This document shows positions 5,898 to 11,201 of a stretch of 11,201 nucleotides of DNA, in pieces. The notes under the pieces were generated by a model. The model had not been told where the DNA came from. It ran no database searches and saw nothing but the letters and a program-made list of their open reading frames with translations. Position 1 is the stretch's first letter; each line of letters opens with the position of its first letter. This DNA is from JANYCG01 sp031431035. Lineage in GTDB: Bacteria > Pseudomonadota > Gammaproteobacteria > Burkholderiales > Burkholderiaceae_C. The translations under genes and the position numbers were made by a program. Location of the stretch: positions 1 to 11,201 of the forward strand of contig JANPCR010000260.1 in assembly GCA_031431035.1 (NCBI GenBank), in the 5' to 3' direction.

Positions 5898-5942
5898 TTT
5901 TCCCGCCCGATTGGAGTGTCAACTCTAGTTTTCGCGGGAAAA
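5898..5942 (+). ncRNA. Stem-loop in the phasin 3' untranslated region
   Basis: TTTTCCCGC (5898-5906) pairs perfectly with GCGGGAAAA (5934-5942). Inside lies a second hairpin, TTGGAGT (5911-5917) with ACTCTAG (5922-5928), including two G-U pairs. There is no U-tract, so it is not a terminator itself. It could stabilise the phasin mRNA 3' end or be part of a 3'-derived small RNA ending at 6081. Confidence 0.4.
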
Positions 5943-6049
5943 CCCTGACATACTTCAGGTATCAATTTTTGGGAGCTTAAATGCAAGTTTAGGTTTCTAT
6001 TGGTTGTCTCCTCGGGTCCTTTCGAAACCATCAGGTTCAGGGATCCCTT

Positions 6050-6081
6050 AAGGGCTAGTCTTCGGACTGGCCCTTTTTTTT
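6050..6081 (+). terminator. Intrinsic terminator with UUCG loop after the phasin
   Basis: Arms 6050-6060 and 6065-6075 pair over 11 bp with a single G-U pair, closed by the very stable C(UUCG)G tetraloop and followed by eight T (6074-6081). It lies about 180 bp beyond the phasin stop and should end the phasin transcript. Confidence 0.9.
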
Positions 6082-6227
6082 GCCTGCGCATTCATAAATC
6101 CATTTCCAGGGCGAATTGCGGCGTTGCGCGGTGCTCGCAATCCTCACGTACCCGAAGTACGTTCCGGTTGCTGCGCTCCGGGCGCCTTGCACTTCATCCC
6201 TGGAAATGGATTTCTGAACGCGCAGGC
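6082..6227. repeat. 146-bp element with 30-bp inverted terminal repeats
   Basis: Bases 6082-6111 and 6198-6227 are reverse complements at 28 of 30 positions; the inner 16 (6096-6111 / 6198-6213) are perfect. The interior is itself an imperfect inverted repeat, centred on ACGTAC-CCGAA-GTACGT. It has no open frame of note and no obvious target-site duplication, and it directly abuts the T-run of the phasin terminator. It could be a non-autonomous (MITE-like) element or a large REP-type palindrome. Confidence 0.65.
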
Positions 6228-6253
6228 GGTTGGCGCTTTGGGCGCTGAGGGAA

Positions 6254-6282
6254 AATTAATTGGGGTCAGATTCCAATTAATT
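6254..6282. repeat. 29-bp palindrome with GGGGTCAGATTCC core
   Basis: AATTAATTGG (6254-6263) and CCAATTAATT (6273-6282) are perfect reverse complements around a nine-base centre. The TGGGGTCAGATTCCA core resembles short palindromic repeats I recall near REP-associated (Y1-type) transposases in proteobacteria. No such transposase is in this window. Confidence 0.5.
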
Positions 6283-6308
6283 CGTCAAACCGCGTCAACC
6301 GTGCCCCA

Positions 6309-7313
6309 TCACGGCAATTTAGCCAGCTCCACCAACTTCAAGCGCAGCAACGGCAGCATTTGCAGCATGGCGGCGCGGCCGGCGTCGATGGAGCGTTTGC
6401 GGGTGGTGAAGTCTGAACTGGCCAGGCCCGTGAGCACGGGGCGCACCAGCACGTCGGCGTCCTTCAACTCGTAGCTGCTGATGCTTTTGCCCATGATGGC
6501 GAAGGTTTGCAACAAAACTTGCAAGGTGTCGTTGGCCGGGTTACTTTCGGGCGCGCTTGAGATATCGACGGCAATGACCAATTCCGCGCCCATTTGCCGG
6601 GCAAAGCGCACCGGCACCGGCGACACCAAACCGCCGTCCACATATTCGCGCCCGGCAATTTTGACCGGCTGAAACACCGCAGGCACGGCGCTGGACGCTC
6701 GCACCGCTGTTCCCGTGTCGCCCCGCTGAAACAGCACCGCCTGGCCGCTGTTCAAATCGGTTGCCACAATACCCAAGGGCAACGCAAAGCTTTCGATCAG
6801 GCGGCCATCCACCTGCTTGTTCACGTAACGCGCCATCGCCTCGCCGCGCAGCATGCCGCGGTTGAACAGGGGCAGCGTCCAGTCGGTGAAGCTCACTTCG
6901 TCCATCGCCTCAGAAACAGCCTGCAATTGCGCCCCATTCTTGCCGCTGGCGTAGATCGCGGCCACCAAACTGCCCGCCGACGTGCCAGTCACGAAGCTCG
7001 GGCGAAAGCCGTTTTCTTCCAACACCTGAATCACGCCCACATGCGCAAAACCGCGCGCTGCGCCGCCGCCCAAGGCCAAGCCAATTTTGGGCGGCCGCTT
7101 GACCACCGCAGGTGGGGGCTCAACAGGGATCACTGGGTCGGGCAAAGCCGCCGCCGTGGGGCGGGTCAGCGGCACTTGGCTGCAGCCCGCCATCACCAAA
7201 GCCAACAAGCCCAGCCCGCAACGGGCGACACAGCGTGCGGCAAAGGCCCTATTTTTAATTCGGTATTGAGAAGTATTCGCGTTTACAATATAATTCATCA
7301 CATCACTCTTCAT
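6309..7313 (-). CDS. Patatin-like phospholipase family lipoprotein
   Basis: The 334-residue protein is a patatin-fold serine hydrolase with a Ser-Asp dyad. It shows the oxyanion glycines in LGGGAARGFAHVG (81-93), the nucleophile motif GTSAG (110-114, Ser112), a SAVPAVFQPV segment (208-217) and the catalytic DGG (226-228, Asp226). Patatin-family enzymes cleave acyl esters of phospholipids. A basic stretch and the hydrophobic LGLLALVMAGC place a lipidated Cys44 at the end of a lipoprotein signal, so the mature protein should sit in the periplasm, tethered to a membrane; the -3 residue of the lipobox is Met, which is unusual. About 20 residues before the basic segment are atypical: the start could be ATG 7313 or ATG 7298, and neither has a strong ribosome site. 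The length and fold resemble the RssA/YchK group. It is divergent from the binding-protein gene. Confidence 0.88.
   Translation of the reverse strand: MKSDVMNYIVNANTSQYRIKNRAFAARCVARCGLGLLALVMAGCSQVPLTRPTAAALPDPVIPVEPPPAVVKRPPKIGLALGGGAARGFAHVGVIQVLEENGFRPSFVTGTSAGSLVAAIYASGKNGAQLQAVSEAMDEVSFTDWTLPLFNRGMLRGEAMARYVNKQVDGRLIESFALPLGIVATDLNSGQAVLFQRGDTGTAVRASSAVPAVFQPVKIAGREYVDGGLVSPVPVRFARQMGAELVIAVDISSAPESNPANDTLQVLLQTFAIMGKSISSYELKDADVLVRPVLTGLASSDFTTRKRSIDAGRAAMLQMLPLLRLKLVELAKLP
7266..7294 (+). promoter_or_regulatory. Strong candidate sigma-70 promoter reading toward the binding-protein gene
   Basis: TTGAGA (7266-7271), a 17-bp spacer and a perfect TATAAT (7289-7294) form a near-consensus plus-strand promoter. 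Transcription would start near 7301 and give a leader of about 157 nt before the binding-protein ATG. The boxes fall within the first 16 codons of the oppositely oriented patatin gene. No Fur-box-like sequence is evident around it. Confidence 0.6.
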
Positions 7314-7338
7314 TCAATCGCTTCACCACTTTGCCAAT

Positions 7339-7377
7339 TCGTCGGTCCGTTAATTCATTAAGTCGTCAATCCGTCAA
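7339..7377. repeat. Two 15-bp direct repeats, 24-bp period
   Basis: TCGTCGGTCCGTTAA (7339-7353) and TCGTCAATCCGTCAA (7363-7377) match at 12 of 15 positions. They lie between the patatin start and the binding-protein start. The minus strand of the second copy supplies two TTGACG hexamers that could serve as a -35 box for the patatin gene, but no good -10 follows. Confidence 0.45.
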
Positions 7378-7386
7378 CCAATTAGC

Positions 7387-7416
7387 CACCCAGAGTCAGT
7401 CACCCAGTCACCCAGT
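7387..7416. repeat. Short CACCCAG(T/A) repeats in the binding-protein leader
   Basis: CACCCAGT occurs in tandem at 7401-7408 and 7409-7416, with a related CACCCAGA at 7387-7394. They lie in the predicted leader of the binding-protein gene. Their role is unknown and chance slippage is the simplest explanation. Confidence 0.5.
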
Positions 7417-7457
7417 CGCCCTTCCCAAAGCCCAGTGACTTCATTTGCAGGAACCCC

Positions 7458-8510
7458 ATGAAATTCAAACTCGCCGCCCTCGCCGTCCTGGCTGTCGCCA
7501 GTCAACTCACCAGCGTGGCCGCCCTGGCGCAAGAACAGGTGGTCAATCTGTACTCGGCCCGACACTATTCCACGGACGAGGCACTCTACGCCAATTTCAC
7601 ACAGCAAACGGGCATCAAAGTGAACCGCGTTGACGCTGACGATGCCGGTATTCTCGCCCGTCTGAAGGCCGAAGGCACCGCGTCTCCCGCTGATGTCATT
7701 TTGCTGGTGGACGCCGCCCGCTTGTACAAGGGCGAGGTTGACGGGCTATTTCTGCCCATCAAATCCAAATTGCTGGACGACGCCATTCCCGCGCGGCTGC
7801 GAGCCGACCCCGCCGCAGACGGTGGCACGGCCTGGTTTGGTTTTTCCACCCGTGCCAGGGTTGTGGTTTACGACAAGCTCAAGGTCAACAAGGCAGACGT
7901 GGACACCTACGAAAAGCTGGGTGCCCCGGTCAACAAAGGTCGTTTGTGCATCCGTTCAGGCTCGCACCCCTACAACCTCAGCCTGTTTGGCGCGGTGGCT
8001 GAACATTTGGGAGACGCCGCTACTGAAAACTGGCTCAAGGGCATGGTCGCCAATTTTGCCCGCCCACCTGCAGGTGGCGACACCGATCAGATCAAAGGCG
8101 TGGCGTCTGGCGAATGCGCCATTGCCGTGACCAACAGCTACTACTTAGCACGGTTGATGCGGTCCACCAAGCCAGAAGACCGAGCGATTGTGGAACGCGT
8201 GGGCGTGGTCTTCCCCAACCAAAGCACTTGGGGCGCGCACATCAACGTGGCAGGTGGCGCTGTCGCCAAAAACGCCAAAAATCAAGCCAATGCCGTGAAG
8301 TTTTTGGAGTACCTGGCAAGCCCTGCCGCCCAGAATTACTTTGCAAATGGCAATAACGAATGGCCCGTTGCCAAAGGTGTCGCAGTTAACAACCCAGCGC
8401 TTACGGCTATGGCGGCTGACGGTTTTAAATCTGAAACTATTCCCATCAGCTCGGTTGCCAAAAACATGGTCAAAGTGCAGCAAATGCTGGACCGGGTGAG
8501 CTTTAAATAG
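7458..8510 (+). CDS. Fe(III)-type ABC transporter periplasmic substrate-binding protein
   Basis: The 350-residue protein begins with a Sec signal peptide (basic MKFK, a hydrophobic stretch, then AALA before QEQ, cleavage near residue 24). The mature start VVNLYSARHYSTDEALYANF (28-47) is characteristic of FutA/AfuA/FbpA-type ferric iron binding proteins. The paired tyrosines Tyr228-Tyr229 (TNSYYLARL) match the iron-ligating pair of that family, and His36 or Tyr37 could be further ligands. ADVILLVDAARLYKGEVDGL and TAWFGFSTRARVVVYDK are further family segments. AGGA five bases before the ATG supports the start. Such proteins hand iron to an FbpB-type permease and FbpC-type ATPase, but neither gene follows, so the transporter must be encoded elsewhere or the protein is an orphan. 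No Fur box is seen. Iron is the likely ligand by family, not proven. Confidence 0.9.
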   Translation: MKFKLAALAVLAVASQLTSVAALAQEQVVNLYSARHYSTDEALYANFTQQTGIKVNRVDADDAGILARLKAEGTASPADVILLVDAARLYKGEVDGLFLPIKSKLLDDAIPARLRADPAADGGTAWFGFSTRARVVVYDKLKVNKADVDTYEKLGAPVNKGRLCIRSGSHPYNLSLFGAVAEHLGDAATENWLKGMVANFARPPAGGDTDQIKGVASGECAIAVTNSYYLARLMRSTKPEDRAIVERVGVVFPNQSTWGAHINVAGGAVAKNAKNQANAVKFLEYLASPAAQNYFANGNNEWPVAKGVAVNNPALTAMAADGFKSETIPISSVAKNMVKVQQMLDRVSFK

Positions 8511-8620
8511 GCCAAAAAACCATCGCAAAAAAGGCAGAATCCTGCCCCCACATTGCCGCGTCAACGGCCCAAAGCGCTGCCTTCAGCATGTGAGCGCTGA
8601 ACCTGAACCCGCTCTCTAAA

Positions 8621-8656
8621 CTGCAAGCCAGCCGCCGCAAAGCGTCTGGCTTGCGG
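8621..8656 (+). other. Hairpin upstream of the DUF1499 gene
   Basis: GCAAGCCAG (8623-8631) pairs perfectly with CTGGCTTGC (8646-8654), with two more outer pairs (one G-U) and a 14-base loop. No T-run follows, so it is not a standard terminator of the binding-protein gene. The 196 bp between 8510 and 8707 otherwise hold only a small GGCAG/CTGCC hairpin and no clear promoter. Confidence 0.45.
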
Positions 8657-8706
8657 TATTCTCGGGGCTCAATTTTTGCAGGATGAGAGCCATAAAGGGG
8701 TTTTTG

Positions 8707-9186
8707 ATGAAGTTCTTAAGCTATTTGGGTATGTTGGTGGCGTTGATCGCCGTTGTTTTGGTCATTGCCGGCCAAATGGGCAAGCTGGCAGGTCGAGCGC
8801 CAGAACGCTTGGGCCTGACCGATGGCCGCTTCAAGCCGCCTTCTAAAACCCCCAACAGCGTGAGCAGCCAAACCGGGCTTTACCCGGACCATCCGCAAAA
8901 AGACTACGCCAACATCGCGCCGCTTAAATTCACCGGCGACGGCGAGAAAGCCATGGAAAAGCTGGCCGCACTGCTGCAAAAAACAGAGCGCACCGTGATT
9001 GTGAAACGTGAGCCCGGCTACATTTATGCGCAAAGCACCACAGCGATTTTGAAATTCACCGATGACGTGGAATTTTGGCTCGACACCGCCAACGGCGTGA
9101 TTCAGGTGCGCTCGTGTAGCCGCTTGGGGCAAAAAGACTTTGGCGTGAACCGGGCGCGGATTGAGGCGATTCGCAGCCAGCTTTGA
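8707..9186 (+). CDS. DUF1499 domain-containing membrane-anchored protein
   Basis: The chosen start gives 159 residues. ATG 8707 has a strong ribosome site, AAAGGGG at 8694-8700, six bases upstream. An in-frame ATG at 8683 has only AGG directly touching it. The N-terminus MKFLSYLGMLVALIAVVLVI is a signal anchor, followed by a DUF1499 (PF07386) domain of unknown function. Recognisable parts are PNSVSSQ, YPDHPQKDYANIAPLKF, the GYIYAQSTTAILKFTDDVEF strand pair and the closing VRSCSRLGQKDFGVNRARIEAIR. The domain most likely faces the periplasm. The gene is convergent with clpA and ends about 57 bp before a bidirectional terminator. Its relation to the binding-protein gene upstream is unclear; the 196-bp gap argues against tight coupling. 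Confidence 0.85.
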   Translation: MKFLSYLGMLVALIAVVLVIAGQMGKLAGRAPERLGLTDGRFKPPSKTPNSVSSQTGLYPDHPQKDYANIAPLKFTGDGEKAMEKLAALLQKTERTVIVKREPGYIYAQSTTAILKFTDDVEFWLDTANGVIQVRSCSRLGQKDFGVNRARIEAIRSQL

Positions 9187-9243
9187 AGTGGGGCGCCTGG
9201 GTCCGACAAGTTGGAGCGACGCGCTGAATTACCCAAGAAGTGC

Positions 9244-9291
9244 AAAAAGGGCCACTAAATACCCAAACTGGGTATTTAGTGGCCCTTTTTT
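9244..9291. terminator. Bidirectional intrinsic terminator between DUF1499 and clpA
   Basis: Arms 9244-9265 and 9269-9290 are perfect 22-bp reverse complements around the loop AAC. The stem starts with five A and ends in a run of six T (9286-9291), so it yields a GC-containing hairpin plus U-tract on both strands. That is what two convergent genes (DUF1499 on plus, clpA on minus) need. Confidence 0.9.
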
Positions 9292-9321
9292 GTCGATTTG
9301 GTCAAAATACTAATTAAACAG

Positions 9322-9374
9322 GGCTCTAGCTCTCGAATTGATTAAATAGTTAGCTATATAAATTATAGCAATTA
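9322..9374 (-). repeat. Interspersed repeat, copy 2 (inverted relative to copy 1)
   Basis: On the minus strand this 53-nt segment matches 4908-4960 at 41 of 53 positions without a gap, and CGAGAGCTAGAG is identical. It folds as GCTATA/TATAGC at its 5' part. It lies downstream of clpA in the same orientation, with 31 nt between its 3' end and the bidirectional terminator; copy 1 has 32 nt before its own palindrome. Confidence 0.7.
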
Positions 9375-9427
9375 CCACCAACCCAAAAGCATTGCTATCG
9401 GCTCAATGTAACTCGACCCGACCCAGC

Positions 9428-11201
9428 TCAATCCGCCGCCGCAGCTTCCGCAGCTTCCGGTTTAGACCGCCCTTCCTTTTTGGGTAGCGGCTGAATGTCC
9501 AACAACACTTCGCCGGTTTCCACGCCCTTCTCGTCGGTCGTGACTTTCATGTCCACCGTCAGACGGCCACCGTCGATCAGGCGGCCAAAGAGCAGCTCGT
9601 CCGCGAGAGCGCGACGAATGGTGTCTTGAATCAGGCGTTGCATGGGTCGAGCGCCCATGAGCGGATCGAAGCCCTTTTTGCCCAGGTACTTGCGCAGCAC
9701 GTCTGTGAAGGTGACATCAACTTTTTTGTCGGCCAATTGCGTCTCAAGCTGCAGCAAGAACTTGTCGACCACTCGCAGAATGACGTTTTCGTCCAGCGCC
9801 TTGAAGCTGACCGTGGCGTCCAGCCGGTTGCGGAACTCGGGCGTGAACAGGCGTTTGATATCTGCCATCTCGTCGCCCGACTCGCGTGGGTTGGTGAAGC
9901 CAATGGTCGCCTTGTTCATGGTCTCGGCACCAGCGTTGGTGGTCATGACAATGATGACATTGCGAAAATCCGCCTTGCGCCCGTTGTTGTCGGTCAGCGT
10001 GCCGTGGTCCATGACCTGCAACAGCACGTTAAAAATCGCCGGGTGGGCTTTTTCGATTTCGTCCAGCAACAGCACACAATGCGGCTTTTTGGTGACAGCT
10101 TCGGTCAGCAAACCACCTTGGTCAAATCCCACGTAGCCGGGCGGCGCGCCAATCAGACGGCTCACGGCATGTTGCTCCATGTACTCGCTCATATCAAAGC
10201 GAATCAGTTCAATGCCCATGATGTAAGCCAACTGTTTGGCCGCTTCGGTTTTGCCCACGCCCGTCGGGCCGCTGAACAAGAAGCTGCCAATCGGCTTGTC
10301 ACCCTTGCCCAAGCCCGAACGCGCCATTTTGACAGCAGAGGCCAGCACATCCAGCGCTTTGTCCTGACCAAAGACCACGTTTTTCAGATCGCGCTCAAGA
10401 GTTTTGAGCTTGCCCCGGTCGTCATTCGACACGTTGGCGGGCGGAATGCGCGCGATTTTGGCGACGATTTCTTCGACCTCGGTTTTGGTGATGATCTTTT
10501 TGCGTTTGCTGATGGGCAAAATGCGCTGTGCAGCACCGGCCTCGTCAATCACGTCAATCGCCTTGTCTGGCAAATGGCGGTCGTTGATGTACTTGGCGCT
10601 CAGTTCCGCGGCGGCTTGCAGGGCCGCCAAGGCGTATTTCACGCTGTGATGCTCTTCAAAACGCGACTTCAGGCCTTTGAGAATGTCCACCGTTTCTTGG
10701 ACGGTGGGCTCCACCACATCGACCTTTTGGAAGCGCCGCGACAAGGCGGCGTCTTTCTCAAAAATACCCCGATATTCGGTGAAGGTGGTGGCACCAATGC
10801 ACTTGAGCGCACCCGAGCTCAAGCCCGGCTTCAGCAGGTTTGAGGCATCCAGCGTGCCGCCAGAAGCGGCGCCTGCGCCAATCAGGGTGTGAATTTCGTC
10901 AATGAACAAAATGCCATTAGGCTTGTCTTTAAGAGACTTCAAAACGCCCTTCAGACGTTGCTCAAAATCGCCGCGGTACTTGGTGCCTGCCAACAGCGCT
11001 CCCATGTCGAGCGAGTACACCACCGAATCAGCCAGAATTTCTGGCACTTCTTTTTGCGTTATGCGCCATGCCAGGCCCTCGGCAATGGCGGTTTTGCCAA
11101 CGCCCGCTTCGCCCACCAACAGCGGATTGTTTTTGCGGCGGCGGCACAAAATCTGGATCACGCGCTCAACCTCGTACTCGCGGCCAATCAGCGGGTCAAT
11201 C
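9428..11201 (-). CDS. clpA: ATP-dependent Clp protease ATP-binding subunit ClpA (5' end outside window)
   Basis: About 590 C-terminal residues are visible; the frame is open to the right edge, where DPLIGREYEVERVIQIL lies upstream of the first internal Met. ClpA is an AAA+ unfoldase that feeds proteins into the ClpP protease. Two AAA+ modules are present. The first has Walker A GEAGVGKT (about 11090-11113) and Walker B FIDEIHTLIGAG (near 10890). The second has GPTGVGKT (about 10247-10270) and LLLDEIEKAH (near 10060), then an IGF tripeptide (ATIGFTNP, near 9895), the ClpP-docking loop, and FTPEFRNRLDA. The IGF loop and the lack of a long ClpB-type middle domain separate it from ClpB. Only the N-terminal domain, which binds the adaptor ClpS, is missing. 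The C-terminus is an Ala/Glu-rich tail. clpS, the usual neighbour, would lie beyond the window. Confidence 0.96.
   Translation of the reverse strand, partial: IDPLIGREYEVERVIQILCRRRKNNPLLVGEAGVGKTAIAEGLAWRITQKEVPEILADSVVYSLDMGALLAGTKYRGDFEQRLKGVLKSLKDKPNGILFIDEIHTLIGAGAASGGTLDASNLLKPGLSSGALKCIGATTFTEYRGIFEKDAALSRRFQKVDVVEPTVQETVDILKGLKSRFEEHHSVKYALAALQAAAELSAKYINDRHLPDKAIDVIDEAGAAQRILPISKRKKIITKTEVEEIVAKIARIPPANVSNDDRGKLKTLERDLKNVVFGQDKALDVLASAVKMARSGLGKGDKPIGSFLFSGPTGVGKTEAAKQLAYIMGIELIRFDMSEYMEQHAVSRLIGAPPGYVGFDQGGLLTEAVTKKPHCVLLLDEIEKAHPAIFNVLLQVMDHGTLTDNNGRKADFRNVIIVMTTNAGAETMNKATIGFTNPRESGDEMADIKRLFTPEFRNRLDATVSFKALDENVILRVVDKFLLQLETQLADKKVDVTFTDVLRKYLGKKGFDPLMGARPMQRLIQDTIRRALADELLFGRLIDGGRLTVDMKVTTDEKGVETGEVLLDIQPLPKKEGRSKPEAAEAAAAD

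Larger units (their letters stand above)
5870..6308. other. 439-bp convergent intergenic region, phasin / patatin
   Basis: No protein gene is supported. The first 212 bp are a structured 3' region of the phasin transcript ending in a terminator (6050-6081). Then come a 146-bp element with inverted ends (6082-6227) and a 29-bp palindrome (6254-6282), before the patatin stop codon at 6309. No clear intrinsic terminator for the patatin gene is seen on the minus strand. Confidence 0.7.

Noticed and set aside
6594..7361. Plus-strand open frame opposite the patatin gene
   Set aside because: The minus-strand frame contains GGGxxRG, GTSAG and DGG motifs; the plus-strand product is low-complexity and Arg/His-rich, as expected of an antisense shadow.
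7387..7416. CRISPR-like array
   Set aside because: Repeats are eight bases long, directly adjacent and without spacers.
7266..7457. Fur-regulated iron promoter
   Set aside because: I found no GATAATGATAATCATTATC-like palindrome around the promoter or leader of the binding-protein gene.
8534..8547. GGCAG/CTGCC hairpin as terminator of the binding-protein gene
   Set aside because: Only five base pairs and followed by C-rich sequence without a T-run.
8683..8706. Upstream in-frame ATG for the DUF1499 gene
   Set aside because: Its only purines (AGG) touch the codon, whereas ATG 8707 has AAAGGGG at an ideal distance and starts a normal signal anchor.
9626..10843. Long plus-strand open frame (405 codons) opposite clpA
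   Set aside because: It is the antisense of the well-supported AAA+ coding sequence; the GC-rich codon pattern of clpA keeps the opposite strand open, and its translation shows no recognisable domain.

Overview
The window looks like chromosomal DNA of a betaproteobacterium in the order Burkholderiales, most likely Comamonadaceae (Rhodoferax, Polaromonas or Limnohabitans-like). This rests on the style of the proteins (a phasin of the Burkholderiales type, ClpA, DUF1499 and DUF2721 proteins, a patatin-like lipoprotein), on moderate to high GC with AT-rich intergenic DNA, and on an intergenic repeat carrying CGAGAGCTAGAG that resembles repeats I remember from Comamonadaceae. The genus cannot be fixed without a search. 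No rRNA, tRNA, CRISPR array, transposase or phage gene is visible.

Left to right: (1) 1-776, minus strand: the first codons of a DUF2721 membrane protein running off the left edge, preceded by a glutathione S-transferase. (2) 988-3825, plus strand: an SbtA-type bicarbonate/Na+ permease, then a DUF2235 (Tle1-like) serine hydrolase with a C-terminal membrane domain. The hydrolase has its own candidate promoter and a hairpin over its ribosome-binding site. (3) 3804-4799, minus strand: an aldo/keto reductase whose 3' end overlaps the hydrolase by 22 bp. (4) 4800-5326: a regulatory intergenic region with one copy of an interspersed repeat, a perfect 21-bp-arm palindrome, and a strong phasin promoter bracketed by two operator-like sites. 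(5) 5327-5869: the phasin, followed by a structured 3' region ending in a UUCG-loop terminator. (6) 6082-6282: a 146-bp element with 30-bp inverted ends and a second small palindrome. (7) 6309-7313, minus strand: a patatin-like lipoprotein. (8) 7458-8510, plus strand: an iron-type periplasmic binding protein without its permease. (9) 8707-9186, plus strand: a small membrane-anchored DUF1499 protein. (10) 9187-9427: a bidirectional terminator and a second, inverted copy of the repeat. (11) 9428-11201, minus strand: ClpA, lacking its N-terminal domain because the window ends.

The genes do not form one pathway. They are mostly single transcription units in divergent or convergent pairs: bicarbonate uptake, polyhydroxyalkanoate granule coating, iron-type solute capture, lipid or ester hydrolysis and protein quality control. 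No complete new multi-gene system is visible. The unusual content is non-coding: the paired repeat-plus-hairpin elements, the phasin control region, the ribosome-binding-site hairpin of the DUF2235 gene, and the inverted-repeat element next to the phasin terminator.
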